Of a DNA stretch of 64,000 nucleotides, positions 29,221 through 38,610 are shown one piece after another; the first letter of the stretch is position 1, and the number at the start of each line of letters is the position of its first letter. This DNA comes from Galbibacter orientalis DSM 19592 (lineage in GTDB: Bacteria; Bacteroidota; Bacteroidia; Flavobacteriales; Flavobacteriaceae): the NCBI RefSeq assembly GCF_000260115.1, contig NZ_JH651379.1, forward strand, positions 1,988,501 to 2,052,500, given 5' to 3'. Below the pieces are notes generated by a model. That model saw only the letters and a program-made list of their open reading frames with translations. It ran no database searches and was not told the DNA's origin. The translations under genes were made by a program, and so were the position numbers.

Positions 29221-30765
29221 TTAAGGAGTGTTAAAATGAATTCCTTCTGTATTATTCAGGGTTATTTCTGATTTGTCTTCAGTTTTTATAGAAACATTTT
29301 CTAAATTCCAGTCTTTACTGTATGAAATTCCTCCAGCAGTTTTAGCTTCTATATGAACATCATTTAAAGAGATATTTTCAATAATTGAATTCTCTAATCC
29401 TTTTACGTTCATGGCTTTTTCTGCTCCTTTAACATCAATATTACTTAATGAAATATTTTTAAATGTAGGGATACCCTTAGATGCTGGAACCTCTTTAAGG
29501 AGTTTTTTCCAGTGTATTGGAATACTGTCTATATCATACCCTTCAGGAAGTTTTGAATAGCTATAACTAGGATTCCAGTTCATGGAAATTTTCACAAATG
29601 TTTTCACACTATCCATCTGAATATTTTGCAAGGAGATATCCTCAACCGTTCCGCCACGGGTAAGAGCCGATTTTATATTTAAACCATTGCTAGTTCCTAA
29701 ACCTTTAATATTAGAAACATACACATGTCTAATACTTCCAGCAGTCTCACTTCCTAGGGTGAATAATCCAGCACCTTTTCTTGCAATACAATTCCTTATA
29801 ACTACATATTCGGTAGGTCTATTTACACGTTGTCCATCCCAATCGCGACCTGCTTTTAAACAAAAATTATCATCATTACAATCGATATCACAATTTTGTA
29901 TTAACACCCATTTAGAAGAATCAATATCAATGCCATCTGTGCTGGGACCGTGTCCGCCAATATTATTTTTTATAATGAGCCCGTCTACAGTTATTTTTTC
30001 AGAATAGAGGACGTGTACTGTCCAAAAACCAGCTTTTTGTATGTTTAAATCTTTTAAGGCAATATTCTTTGAATCGGAAATCAAGATGGTTCGAGGACGC
30101 TTAGCATCGTAATCTACAATCCATCGTAATCCTTTTGGTTCGTATTCATTTTTTCGTAAATCCCAATAATAATCCCAAAACACTTTTCCTTGTCCGTCAA
30201 TTAAACCTTCCCCATCTATAATTACATTTTCTTGATTGGAAACATTGATAAGAGCTGCTGGCCATTTCATTTCAATTCCAGCAACACGGGTGTCAATTTC
30301 TTTATAATCATTAATATCTTGACTCCCTAAAATGGTTACATTTTTACCAATTTTAAAATGAATATTTTTTTTAATGAATATTGAACCAGATAAATAAGTT
30401 CCTGGTTTAAACGCTATCGTACCGCCACCATTTTCTGCACATTTATCAATAGCTTTTTGAATAGCTTCTGTATTGATGGTTTTGCCATCGCCAATTCCAC
30501 CAAAATCATTTACAAAATATACGGTATCCTTGATAATAGCATTTTCTGCACCAACTTTATCAATCCAAGCAGGAGTGTCTTGTTGTGGGGTGTTTTCTGA
30601 CTTGTTTTTACAGGATAAACATATGCTAAATAAGCATAGTATGAAGCATCCACGTCTAATTTTTAGAAACACAGTAGAATGATTATTTGGCTGTTCCAGA
30701 TGACCATTAAAAAGCAATAAAAATAGATATTTGGAAAAAGTGGTGATTTGGTAAATAGGTTTCAT
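29221..30765 (-). CDS. Polygalacturonase-like glycosidase (GH28)
   Basis: A right-handed beta-helix enzyme of 514 residues. FGGIGDGKTINTEAIQKAIDKCAENGGGTIAFKPGTYLSGSIF is the typical GH28/pectate-lyase opening. The active-site motifs are DGIDIDSS (NTD equivalent), CNDDNFCLKAG (catalytic Asp pair), GLFTLGSETAG (GHG equivalent) and GLNIKS (RIK equivalent). The GSETAG form is common in exo-acting and rhamnogalacturonan-directed members. A lipobox-like LSCK near residue 52 suggests a lipoprotein. The ATG at 30765 makes an unusually long leader; a GTG at 30672 would give a shorter one. The regulon element lies 50 bp before the ATG. First gene of a four-gene minus-strand operon. Confidence 0.9.
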   Translation of the reverse strand: MKPIYQITTFSKYLFLLLFNGHLEQPNNHSTVFLKIRRGCFILCLFSICLSCKNKSENTPQQDTPAWIDKVGAENAIIKDTVYFVNDFGGIGDGKTINTEAIQKAIDKCAENGGGTIAFKPGTYLSGSIFIKKNIHFKIGKNVTILGSQDINDYKEIDTRVAGIEMKWPAALINVSNQENVIIDGEGLIDGQGKVFWDYYWDLRKNEYEPKGLRWIVDYDAKRPRTILISDSKNIALKDLNIQKAGFWTVHVLYSEKITVDGLIIKNNIGGHGPSTDGIDIDSSKWVLIQNCDIDCNDDNFCLKAGRDWDGQRVNRPTEYVVIRNCIARKGAGLFTLGSETAGSIRHVYVSNIKGLGTSNGLNIKSALTRGGTVEDISLQNIQMDSVKTFVKISMNWNPSYSYSKLPEGYDIDSIPIHWKKLLKEVPASKGIPTFKNISLSNIDVKGAEKAMNVKGLENSIIENISLNDVHIEAKTAGGISYSKDWNLENVSIKTEDKSEITLNNTEGIHFNTP

Positions 30766-30815
30766 TTTTTTAATTTCTTAGATACCGTAAGTTTCTAAAA
30801 TATCATGAAAAGTGC

Positions 30816-30828
30816 ATCCTGTACATCC
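30816..30828 (-). promoter_or_regulatory. Putative pectin/rhamnose regulon operator upstream of GH28 operon
   Basis: On the minus strand it reads GGATGTACAGGAT, with two direct GGAT half-sites, 50 bp before the GH28 ATG. It matches the element at 17441 almost base for base (GGATAGTACAGGAT). Confidence 0.6.
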
Positions 30829-30981
30829 ATGTATGAAAAAAGTGACTGTCTATAAAGCAATTTGTAGTTATCAAAATAAGCCTGTCAAAATTTTTAAATA
30901 ACTAACATTCAAAAGATTCTTTGACCTACTCAGGATGATATTTAGAATTTAGATGCTTTATGGAGAGTCACTTACATTTTT

Positions 30982-32397
30982 TTAAATTGTATGTTTTTTC
31001 TGATAGTACTTGCTGAATAAAATATATAAAATCCCACAGCAGAGCCATGTTGGTAAGGTGACAAAGGATAAGAAAATATCAAATTTTACAGAAATAAAAT
31101 AGAATACCCCAAAGCTTATTAGCCAAGCCCATAATACGGCATAATTAAATGAGATATTTGTTTTTTCAGCAAAGAAAGAGCTAATGCCACTTTTTTCAGC
31201 AAAGAAATGGTCAAAAACAATAATGGCACCAATAGGAGCAAGAATAAATCCGTACAGCGCTACAAAATCTAATAATTTCATTGCAAAAGCAGGAAAAAGA
31301 CCAGCAATTGTAGCAATGGAACCCGCTAAAATAGTAACCCAAAAAGTAGAAGCTTTTGGGATTATGGCTTGAAAGGCCAAACCTGCTCTATAAATTGTAG
31401 GATTGGCTGTTGTCCAGCCCGCTAATATAACTGCAATAATCCCGAAAACACCAATGGCATTATAAGCTAAGGGACCGGGAGCTACTGTTGGAGCTTGACC
31501 TCCTGCTAAAAAAGCCTGTGCTTCTGGAGATTTTAAATATACTGCATACAATAAAGCAGCAGAGATCCAAGCTATATAATGACCAATGTATATTCCTCCA
31601 GCAGTTGTCCATCCAATAGATGGTTTTTTTGCGAATCTAAAAACAGAGAGATCGGACATTCCAATATGCATGGCTGCATTAGCAAACCACGACCATAAGA
31701 AAACATGCCAAAAAGTATATTTTATTTGTCCTGGAAAAGGTTCACTTCCTTCACCCCATAGATTCCAAAAATCTGAAAAACTATGTACATTAAGTTGAGA
31801 TAGCGCTACGATTCCGCAAACTATAAAAGCGAGTACAATTATAGGCGACATATAGTTTGCAGCTTTGGCTACCGTATTGTAACCTTTGGCAGCAATTAAA
31901 GAAATAATGGCACCTAAAATCAATACAATAACAACCCAAGTAATGCTATTAGGCATTGTATCTGTTAATTTGGGCATTTCCATATCAAAAGGAATTCCTA
32001 CAGCAGTAGCAGAAACGGTAATCATGGCTCCAGCTAGAAAACAAAATAAAATTCCGTTTGCCAAATTGTAAACCGTCACTAATTTTTTACCACATATTTT
32101 TTCCAAATGAAAATAAAGAGTATATCTAAATTTAGTCCCTATTTCTGCTGTTAAAAATCGCCAGCTCAATACCGCCATTAAATTCCCTAATAAAAGACCT
32201 ACAATAAGGTCAAAAGCGCTTACTCCAGTGGTAAGAAATAAAGGACCAATTACAAATTCGGTTCCTGCGGCGTGTTCCCCAGCATACATTCCTAAAAAAC
32301 TTTTCCATCCTTTAAGTTTTGATTCTGGAACACGTTGTCTTTCATATTCTCCTCCTGCAATTTGCTCTATATCATCTTCAATGCTGTATTGTGTCAT
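30982..32397 (-). CDS. NCS1-like permease (purine/cytosine permease superfamily), substrate uncertain
   Basis: A 471-residue polytopic membrane protein with about 12 predicted helices. The N-terminal cytosolic segment ends in KLKGWKSFLGMYAGEHAAGTEFVIGPLFLTTGVSAFDLIVGLLLGN, resembling TM1-TM2 of NCS1 nucleobase:cation symporters. A central WSWFANAAMHIGMSDLSVFRFAKKPSIGW and AGWTTANPTIYRAGLAFQ fit the same fold. NCS1 members import nucleobases and vitamins. Here the gene is the last of the rhamnose catabolic operon, 9 bp after the lactate dehydrogenase gene. Transport of L-rhamnose, an oligosaccharide product or lactate is therefore a context-based guess. No RhaT-like or MFS rhamnose permease is in the locus. 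Confidence 0.7.
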   Translation of the reverse strand: MTQYSIEDDIEQIAGGEYERQRVPESKLKGWKSFLGMYAGEHAAGTEFVIGPLFLTTGVSAFDLIVGLLLGNLMAVLSWRFLTAEIGTKFRYTLYFHLEKICGKKLVTVYNLANGILFCFLAGAMITVSATAVGIPFDMEMPKLTDTMPNSITWVVIVLILGAIISLIAAKGYNTVAKAANYMSPIIVLAFIVCGIVALSQLNVHSFSDFWNLWGEGSEPFPGQIKYTFWHVFLWSWFANAAMHIGMSDLSVFRFAKKPSIGWTTAGGIYIGHYIAWISAALLYAVYLKSPEAQAFLAGGQAPTVAPGPLAYNAIGVFGIIAVILAGWTTANPTIYRAGLAFQAIIPKASTFWVTILAGSIATIAGLFPAFAMKLLDFVALYGFILAPIGAIIVFDHFFAEKSGISSFFAEKTNISFNYAVLWAWLISFGVFYFISVKFDIFLSFVTLPTWLCCGILYILFSKYYQKKHTI

Positions 32398-32406
32398 AAT
32401 TTGGTT

Positions 32407-33558
32407 TTAGTGGTTAATTAAATGTTTAGGTAAATCGGCTATTTTTTCACAACACAATTGATCCATTACTTGTTTTAATTGAACTTTTAGCATGGAAATT
32501 GTATGGTCGCCACCTTGGTTACCCAATGCTGCAGCCCCATACATAAAAGATCTTCCCATGAAGGTAAATTTGGCACCGCTTGCTAAACTTCTAGCAATAT
32601 CAGGCCCCGAACGGAGTCCGCTATCCATCATTACTTCAATCTGATTTCCGTATTTTTCTGCAATGTTTGTAAGAGGTTTGATGGTAGATTCTCCAGCATC
32701 CAATTGTCTCCCTCCATGATTGGAAACAATAACACCATCAAAACCTAATCGAATAGCTTCTTGAGTATCCTCTTCAGAAGCAACTCCTTTTAAAACCAAT
32801 TTTCCTTTCCATTGATCGCGGATTGGTTTTATACGTTCTTCGTTAAGTCTCCCAGAAAAAGTTTCATCCATAAACTTCCCTAATTGTTTTAAATTAAGTC
32901 CGTTTGGCATATAGGGTTTTATATTTTCAAAATTTGGTTGTCCATGTTTTAAAGTTTCAAGAGCCCAACTTGGTTTTCCTAGAATTTGCAAGATATTTTG
33001 TAAACTCATTTTTGGAGGTAGCGCTAGCCCATTCCTAAAATCTCGTGGGCGGTAACCAAAAGTAGGAACATCACATAATAATACTAAAACTGGGCATTGA
33101 GCATCTCCAGCTCTTTTTATAATATCTTTTCGGATGTAATCGTCAACTGGATTATAAAGTTGAAACCATGCGTTTCCCTCGGTGAGTTCACTTGCTCGTT
33201 CTATATTGCAAGTGGTTACTGTACTTAAAATAAAGGGAATATTATGGTTAAAAGCCGCTTTTGCTAAAATTTCAGGCGAATTTGGCCACATGAGTCCCTG
33301 TAAACCTACTGGAGCAATACCAAAAGGAGCATCGTATTCCTTACCAAATAAGGTGGTTTTTATAGAGCTATCGTTATAGTTTTTAAGGTATCTAGGCTCT
33401 AACTGAACCTCTCTAATCTCAGCAGTGTTTCGTTGGATATTAACATCTTCATTGCAACCGCCATCCAAATATTCAAAAGCAAACCTTGGAATTCTTTGTT
33501 GTGCTTTCTTCCTTAAATCATCAACCGAAGGATATTTATAGTTAAAGTTTAATGCCAT
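32407..33558 (-). CDS. lldD: FMN-dependent alpha-hydroxy-acid (L-lactate) dehydrogenase
   Basis: A 383-residue FMN TIM-barrel enzyme of normal length. Characteristic motifs are RIPRFAFEYLDGGCNED near the N-terminus, PFGIAPVGLQGLMWP, WFQLYNPVDD and the active-site SNHGGRQLD at about 280-288. GVASEEDTQEAIRLGFDGVIV and GLRSGPDIARSLASGA, which binds the FMN phosphate, follow. The family oxidises (S)-2-hydroxy acids such as L-lactate to pyruvate. In this operon it would take the L-lactate made from L-lactaldehyde by the aldolase/dehydrogenase fusion, finishing rhamnose degradation. It lies 6 bp after the kinase gene. Confidence 0.9.
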   Translation of the reverse strand: MALNFNYKYPSVDDLRKKAQQRIPRFAFEYLDGGCNEDVNIQRNTAEIREVQLEPRYLKNYNDSSIKTTLFGKEYDAPFGIAPVGLQGLMWPNSPEILAKAAFNHNIPFILSTVTTCNIERASELTEGNAWFQLYNPVDDYIRKDIIKRAGDAQCPVLVLLCDVPTFGYRPRDFRNGLALPPKMSLQNILQILGKPSWALETLKHGQPNFENIKPYMPNGLNLKQLGKFMDETFSGRLNEERIKPIRDQWKGKLVLKGVASEEDTQEAIRLGFDGVIVSNHGGRQLDAGESTIKPLTNIAEKYGNQIEVMMDSGLRSGPDIARSLASGAKFTFMGRSFMYGAAALGNQGGDHTISMLKVQLKQVMDQLCCEKIADLPKHLINH

Positions 33559-33564
33559 AACTTG

Positions 33565-34938
33565 TTACTTTATAATTAGCGGAACATGTTTTTTTAATGA
33601 ATAGTTCTTTTTAAGGAACTTAGAATTAAGCTGGGTGTCAGAAATACTAATAGCAGCGCCCAAGGCAGACCCTAAGGATGCATCGGTAGTACGTAATTCC
33701 ATGTTTCTAAGATAGTGAGATAATAATTTAATATATACATCATTATCACTAAACCCGCCATCTACATACAATTTTGTTATTTGGTCATCTCCTTTGGCAG
33801 TTTCTATACTTTGCACCTGAAGCTTAACAAGCTCAATCATTAAATGATGATAAGCATCTTCAAAAGTATTGTATGGAAGTTCTGTGGCTGTTAGTTCGAT
33901 ATCATTTTTAATACTTTCCCATTTAAAAAGGTGCTCAAATTCTTTAGTTATTTCATAATAAGCATCTTCATCAAACTGAACAGTTTTATGATAATCTTCT
34001 GAAACCTGATATATTTCTGATAATTTTTTTACCTGAATTTTATATTCATTTCCCAGAAATAATCGAGAGGCTTTAACTTGTTTACCATTAATTCTCATAT
34101 AGTTAATACAATTATTTGTAACCTCAACGGTGGTTAGCTCAGAAGAAGTAAATGGATTTAAAGCGATACTCCAAGTACCAGTAGATACCAAAACAAAAGG
34201 TTCTGTTAAACTCCTTACATACGGTAAAAGAGCAGCAGAACTATCGTGAATTCCAACACCAATTTTAATACGTTTTCCGTTGTAATTCATATTAATACTC
34301 GTTTCTGTGGAAACGATAGGGGGTAAAATTTTATGAATTTCTTCTTTATATACCCATTGATGATAATCTTTTTTATTGTAATCCCATAAAGCAGTATGGC
34401 AACCAATACTTGTATATTCACTCAAAGGAATTCCCGTAAAAATATAGCTGAGGTATTGTGGCAGATGCAATGAAAATTTTATTTTTTTAAACACCTCTGG
34501 TTTGGTATGTTTTAGCCAATACAACTGCATTCCTGAGTTTAAAAGACCTTCTTTAGAAGAGCCTGTTTGCCGTGTGAACTCCAATTCAGGACCGTATTTT
34601 TTATAAAATGAATTGATTAAATCTTCTTCAATCGGTTTTGTATAATTGTACAAGGGGGTGAGTGCTTCTCCATTTTCATCTAAATGAACAAAACTGGCTC
34701 CATAGGAAGAAAAATTGATAGCTTTAACATCAAACTCTTCCGCCTCTAAAATTCTATGAAATAATTTTTTTAACCAATTCTGAAGTTTTCCCAAGTTTTC
34801 GGTAGGATAACCATCTTCATCTTCAATAGATTCAAAACGAGCATATTCGCGATATACCTCTTGAAAATCTTCATCGAAGAGAAAGAATTTTTTATTAGTT
34901 TTTCCAATATCAAAAACAGCAGTAACTTTCCTTTTCAT
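33565..34938 (-). CDS. FGGY-family L-rhamnulokinase-like sugar kinase
   Basis: A 457-residue FGGY kinase. The N-terminal ATPase-fold phosphate-1 motif is AVFDIGKTNKKFFLFDE (residues 8-24), INFSSYGASFVHLD is at about 84-97, and VSTGTWSIALNPF is at about 252-264 (phosphate-2-like). KLYVDGGFSDNDVYIKLLSHYL is at about 386-407 (adenosine motif) and SLGSALGAAISI is near the end. The kinase phosphorylates L-rhamnulose to L-rhamnulose 1-phosphate, fitting its place between the isomerase and the lactate dehydrogenase. It is more diverged from Escherichia coli RhaB than the other pathway enzymes, so substrate assignment depends on context. Confidence 0.83.
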   Translation of the reverse strand: MKRKVTAVFDIGKTNKKFFLFDEDFQEVYREYARFESIEDEDGYPTENLGKLQNWLKKLFHRILEAEEFDVKAINFSSYGASFVHLDENGEALTPLYNYTKPIEEDLINSFYKKYGPELEFTRQTGSSKEGLLNSGMQLYWLKHTKPEVFKKIKFSLHLPQYLSYIFTGIPLSEYTSIGCHTALWDYNKKDYHQWVYKEEIHKILPPIVSTETSINMNYNGKRIKIGVGIHDSSAALLPYVRSLTEPFVLVSTGTWSIALNPFTSSELTTVEVTNNCINYMRINGKQVKASRLFLGNEYKIQVKKLSEIYQVSEDYHKTVQFDEDAYYEITKEFEHLFKWESIKNDIELTATELPYNTFEDAYHHLMIELVKLQVQSIETAKGDDQITKLYVDGGFSDNDVYIKLLSHYLRNMELRTTDASLGSALGAAISISDTQLNSKFLKKNYSLKKHVPLIIK

Positions 34939-34948
34939 GTTTCAATCG

Positions 34949-36226
34949 TTATAGTCCAGTTGCAACCGTATTTTTTCCTCTTTCTTTTATCAATTGTTCT
35001 CTTATGGAAAGCAATCTATATGCTTTTAAAGGATCTAAAGCTCCTTGTTGTTGCAGTCTAGCTTGTTTTACAAGCGGACGTACATCTGTTAAATAAGCGT
35101 TTTGAAGAATTTCCTGACATAAACTTACATCGTGATTTTCCTGTGCTTGTTTAAGTTTGGTTTGATCTACCAATAAGGCTTTGGCATATGTTATTTGAAT
35201 GGTTTCTAATGATTGAATAAGGTCCTCTAAAGGGTCCTTTAGATTATGACTAGCGTCAATCATCCAAGAAAGTTCTGGATTTTGCGGATTGTTTTCCATT
35301 CCGTAAACCAATTCATTAAAAATTAAGAAAAGCGCATAAGGTTTTATAGAGCCCACTGTAATATCATCATCGCCATATTTACTATCATTAAAATGAAAAC
35401 CACCTAGCTTTCCTTTAAGCATAAGTGTAGAAACAATTTGCTCGATGTTAGTATTTGGTAAATGATGTCCAAGGTCTACAAGTGTAAAAGCTTTTTCACC
35501 ACATTCATTAGCAAGCATAAAGGAAGTCCCCCAGTCCTGAATAACAGTGCTGTAAAAATAAGGTTCGTAGGGTTTGTACTCTATAAAAAGCTTCCAATCG
35601 TTGGGTAACGATTTATAGATGTCTTTTAAACTGTTTTGGGTATGTGAAAGTGCCGTTTGAAAATTGCTTTGACCAGGAAAAGAACTCCCATCTGCTAACC
35701 AAACAGTAATACTTTTAGAACCTAATTTTTCTCCAATATTAATAACTTCTTTATTATGAGCTATAGCTTGGTCTCTTACCGCTTGACTTGTATTGCTAAG
35801 CGATCCAAATTTATAAGACTCTTTTGCATTGGGTTGATCTTGAAAAGTATTGGAATTAACAGCATCAAATTTTATATCGAGGCTATTTGCTAATTCTTTA
35901 ATTGCGTTATAATCCTTTGGAATGTCCCATGGAATATGTAATGAAACTGCTCCAGCACTTTTGGTAAGGCTATGAATTACTCCAATATCTTCTAGTTTTT
36001 GTTCTAGTGAAGAAGGCTCTCCATGGTAAGAAAATCTTCCAAACCTGGTACCTCCAGCTCCTAGAGCCCAACTTGGAATTGCTATTTGAAAATTGGCTAA
36101 TTTATTTACAATTTGATCTACTTGAATATTTTGCCTCGAAAGAGAAGAAGCTAAGTTATCAAATTGATCTTTATGAATAGATATATCGTCTTTATTGGTA
36201 TTTAGTTGGTCTGGGTTTAAGATCAT
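34949..36226 (-). CDS. rhaI: L-rhamnose isomerase (RhaI type)
   Basis: A 425-residue TIM-barrel sugar isomerase of the Pseudomonas-type RhaI family. Visible motifs are AIPSWALGAGGTRFGRFSYHGEPSSLEQKLEDIGVIHSLT (about 49-88), SITVWLADGSSFPGQSNF, LFIEYKPYEPYFYSTVIQDWGTSF (metal-binding Glu), LVDLGHHLPNTNIEQIV and GGFHFNDSKYGDDD (metal-binding Asp and His). It converts L-rhamnose to L-rhamnulose. Position between the kinase and the aldolase fusion in one minus-strand operon supports the assignment. Confidence 0.93.
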   Translation of the reverse strand: MILNPDQLNTNKDDISIHKDQFDNLASSLSRQNIQVDQIVNKLANFQIAIPSWALGAGGTRFGRFSYHGEPSSLEQKLEDIGVIHSLTKSAGAVSLHIPWDIPKDYNAIKELANSLDIKFDAVNSNTFQDQPNAKESYKFGSLSNTSQAVRDQAIAHNKEVINIGEKLGSKSITVWLADGSSFPGQSNFQTALSHTQNSLKDIYKSLPNDWKLFIEYKPYEPYFYSTVIQDWGTSFMLANECGEKAFTLVDLGHHLPNTNIEQIVSTLMLKGKLGGFHFNDSKYGDDDITVGSIKPYALFLIFNELVYGMENNPQNPELSWMIDASHNLKDPLEDLIQSLETIQITYAKALLVDQTKLKQAQENHDVSLCQEILQNAYLTDVRPLVKQARLQQQGALDPLKAYRLLSIREQLIKERGKNTVATGL

Positions 36227-36336
36227 AAGTTTAGATTATTTTAGGTTGTAAAACCAAAGTGAATTTAAAAATAAATCTCCATAGGTTGGTAAAAACCTAT
36301 GGGAGATTTACTTAAGCTAACTAACAACTATTACAT

Positions 36337-38433
36337 TTATCTAACAAATGCATTTGCCATTCCACCATCTACATTTATAATGTTTCCGGTAGATTTATCC
36401 AAAATAGCAACGAATGAAAATACTCCGTTAGCAATATCTTCTGGATAAATTATTTCGTTTAATAAGTTTCTTTTTGCATAATGAGCAGGAAGTTCGTCTA
36501 CAGAGATTCCATAGGCTTTAGCTCTTCCTTCCGCCCATTCTCCTTCCCAGATTTTGCTCCCTACAATAACACCATCTGGATTTACAGTATTTACTCGTAT
36601 TTTAGCCTCTCCAAGTTCTGCTGCTAAAAGTCGAGTCATATGTTGTTGTGCGGCTTTGGCAGTTCCATAGCCAACATTATTAGGGCCAGCTACCAGTCCA
36701 TTTTTACTTGCAATATTTACAATATCACCGCCGAGCCCTTGTTTTTTTAATATAGCTACTCCTTGTTGCGCCATTAAAAATTGACCTTTTACCAATATAT
36801 TTTGTAGTAAATCCCAATCTTTTAATTCGGTATCTTCAAGAGATTTAGAAATGGCTAAACCAGCAGAATGAACAATAATGTCAACCCCTCCAAAGGCAAG
36901 ACATGCCTTACTAAAAGCTTCTTTTATAGAATCCTCCTTAGTAACATCGCAAAGGGCAATGGCTACTTGGTCTTTTTTGTATGTTTTTTCTGCGTCTTTT
37001 AAATAGTCTTCATTAATGTCTGTAAGTACAACATTAGCACCTTCAGCAACTAATTTATCAGCAATAGATTTACCAATACCACCACCAGCGCCAGTAACAA
37101 TAGCCACTTTTCTAGAAAGTGGTTGTTCAGCAGGCATCCGTTGTAGTTTTGCTTCTTCCAACAACCAATATTCAATATCAAAAGCCTCTTGTCTAGGTAA
37201 AGATGTATAGGCAGAAATGGCTTCTGCTCCTCTCATAACATTTATAGCATTTACGTAGAACTCACTTGCTACACGTGCTGTTTGTTTGTTTTTAGCAAAA
37301 GAGAACATTCCAACTCCTGGATATATAATTATAACAGGATTTGGGTCGCGCATTGCCGGACTATTATCATGCTTACACGCATTGTAATAATCGGCATATT
37401 CTTGTCGGTATTGCTCAAAAGCAGGCTGTAACTTTTTTAATATGGAATCGGTATTACTAACATCTTCCGCAGTATCCAAATTAAGTACAAGCGGTTGTAT
37501 TTTAGTACGTAAGAAATGATCTGGACATGAAGTTCCCATAGGCGCTAAACGCTCTAAATCATTACTATTTATATATTCTAGAACTACATCACTATCTGTA
37601 AAATGGCCTATCATAGGTTTTTCAGAAGAACATAATCCTCTTAAAAGTGGCATTAATTCTGAAGCTTTTTCTTTTCTTTTTTCTGAAGGAAGACTTTTAA
37701 TTTTTTCGCCTCCAAAAACACTTCCTTTTTCTTTTGTTTTCTGTTCTATATACGCAGAAGCTGTTTCAATAACTTCTAGGCTATTCATATAACATTCATA
37801 AGAAGTATCTCCCCAAGTAAAGAGTCCGTGACTACCTAAAACGATTCCTCGAATTCCAGGGTTTTCATTTAGACATTTTTCCAATTGGAGTCCTAAATCA
37901 AATCCTGGTCGCTGCCAAGGAACCCATCCCATAGTGTCACCCCAAATTTCTTTGGTAATTTTCTCACTATCTTCAGCTGCCGCAACCGCAATTAAGGCAT
38001 CTGGATGTAAATGATCTATATGTTTAAATGGTAATAACCCATGCAAAGGCGTGTCAATAGATGGAGCTCTGCTATCCAAATCGTAAATACAATGGTTAAA
38101 AAGCCCCACCATTCTATCTTCGTCATCTAGACCTTTATATACATTTTTTAAGTTTCTTAGGCGGTTGGTGTACAGTCCTGCTATACCAGAACGTGTAAGG
38201 GTTCCAATATCTCCACCAGAACCTTTTATCCACATTACTTCAACATCCTCATTGGTTAAAGGATCTTTTTCAATGGTTTTACAGCTGGTATTTCCTCCGC
38301 CGTAATTAGTAATCCTAAGGTCTGCACCTAATATATTAGAGCGGTACAAGAAAAGGTCAACTTCTTTTCCTTTTAATGCATTAGCTTTTTTATCATCCCA
38401 AAGATAGTTTACGTACTTAAAGGTTTTGTCCAT
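36337..38433 (-). CDS. Bifunctional rhamnulose-1-phosphate aldolase / short-chain dehydrogenase
   Basis: A 698-residue fusion. Residues about 20-420 form a class II aldolase domain with NYGGGNTSCK, DTPLHGLLPFKHIDHLHPDALIA (zinc-binding His cluster) and GIVLGSHGLFTWG. Residues about 434-698 are a complete SDR domain with the cofactor motif VTGAGGGIGKS, HSAGLAIS and the catalytic GYGTAKAA (Tyr-x3-Lys). Such fusions (YuxG/RhaEW-type) split L-rhamnulose 1-phosphate to DHAP and L-lactaldehyde and oxidise the latter to L-lactate, which LldD downstream can use. First gene of the rhamnose operon; both operator candidates lie immediately upstream. Confidence 0.93.
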   Translation of the reverse strand: MDKTFKYVNYLWDDKKANALKGKEVDLFLYRSNILGADLRITNYGGGNTSCKTIEKDPLTNEDVEVMWIKGSGGDIGTLTRSGIAGLYTNRLRNLKNVYKGLDDEDRMVGLFNHCIYDLDSRAPSIDTPLHGLLPFKHIDHLHPDALIAVAAAEDSEKITKEIWGDTMGWVPWQRPGFDLGLQLEKCLNENPGIRGIVLGSHGLFTWGDTSYECYMNSLEVIETASAYIEQKTKEKGSVFGGEKIKSLPSEKRKEKASELMPLLRGLCSSEKPMIGHFTDSDVVLEYINSNDLERLAPMGTSCPDHFLRTKIQPLVLNLDTAEDVSNTDSILKKLQPAFEQYRQEYADYYNACKHDNSPAMRDPNPVIIIYPGVGMFSFAKNKQTARVASEFYVNAINVMRGAEAISAYTSLPRQEAFDIEYWLLEEAKLQRMPAEQPLSRKVAIVTGAGGGIGKSIADKLVAEGANVVLTDINEDYLKDAEKTYKKDQVAIALCDVTKEDSIKEAFSKACLAFGGVDIIVHSAGLAISKSLEDTELKDWDLLQNILVKGQFLMAQQGVAILKKQGLGGDIVNIASKNGLVAGPNNVGYGTAKAAQQHMTRLLAAELGEAKIRVNTVNPDGVIVGSKIWEGEWAEGRAKAYGISVDELPAHYAKRNLLNEIIYPEDIANGVFSFVAILDKSTGNIINVDGGMANAFVR

Positions 38434-38446
38434 TTTTAATTCTAAA

Positions 38447-38464
38447 TTGATTTTGATAAATCAA
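38447..38464 (-). promoter_or_regulatory. Palindrome before the rhamnose operon, candidate GntR operator
   Basis: A perfect inverted repeat TTGATTT-TGAT-AAATCAA lies 14 bp upstream of the aldolase fusion start, in the divergent region shared with the GntR regulator gene. Position and symmetry fit a dimeric regulator site or an mRNA leader hairpin. No second copy was noticed elsewhere in the locus. Confidence 0.35.
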
Positions 38465-38490
38465 ATGTAATTCTTAAATCATACCATTGT

Positions 38491-38498
38491 ATCCTGTA
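38491..38498 (-). promoter_or_regulatory. Putative pectin/rhamnose regulon operator upstream of rhamnose operon
   Basis: TACAGGAT on the minus strand, 57 bp before the aldolase fusion start. It is followed by ACAATGGTATG, which resembles the ACAATGGCATAC found after the copy at 17441. It lies between the divergent operon and regulator gene and could act on both. Confidence 0.55.
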
Positions 38499-38610
38499 GT
38501 GTACTGCATAGGGCAAAAAAAGAGTTTCTGATAAAAACGATTATATTGATAAAAATTATTTAATTTTACGCAATTAATCCTTTAAATAACCGCCGAAATC
38601 ACAATAAATT

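Noticed and set aside
30830-30981. Riboswitch or structured leader between the permease and GH28 genes
   Set aside because: A distant AGTGACT/AGTCACT pair can be drawn, but there is no compact conserved structure or known consensus.
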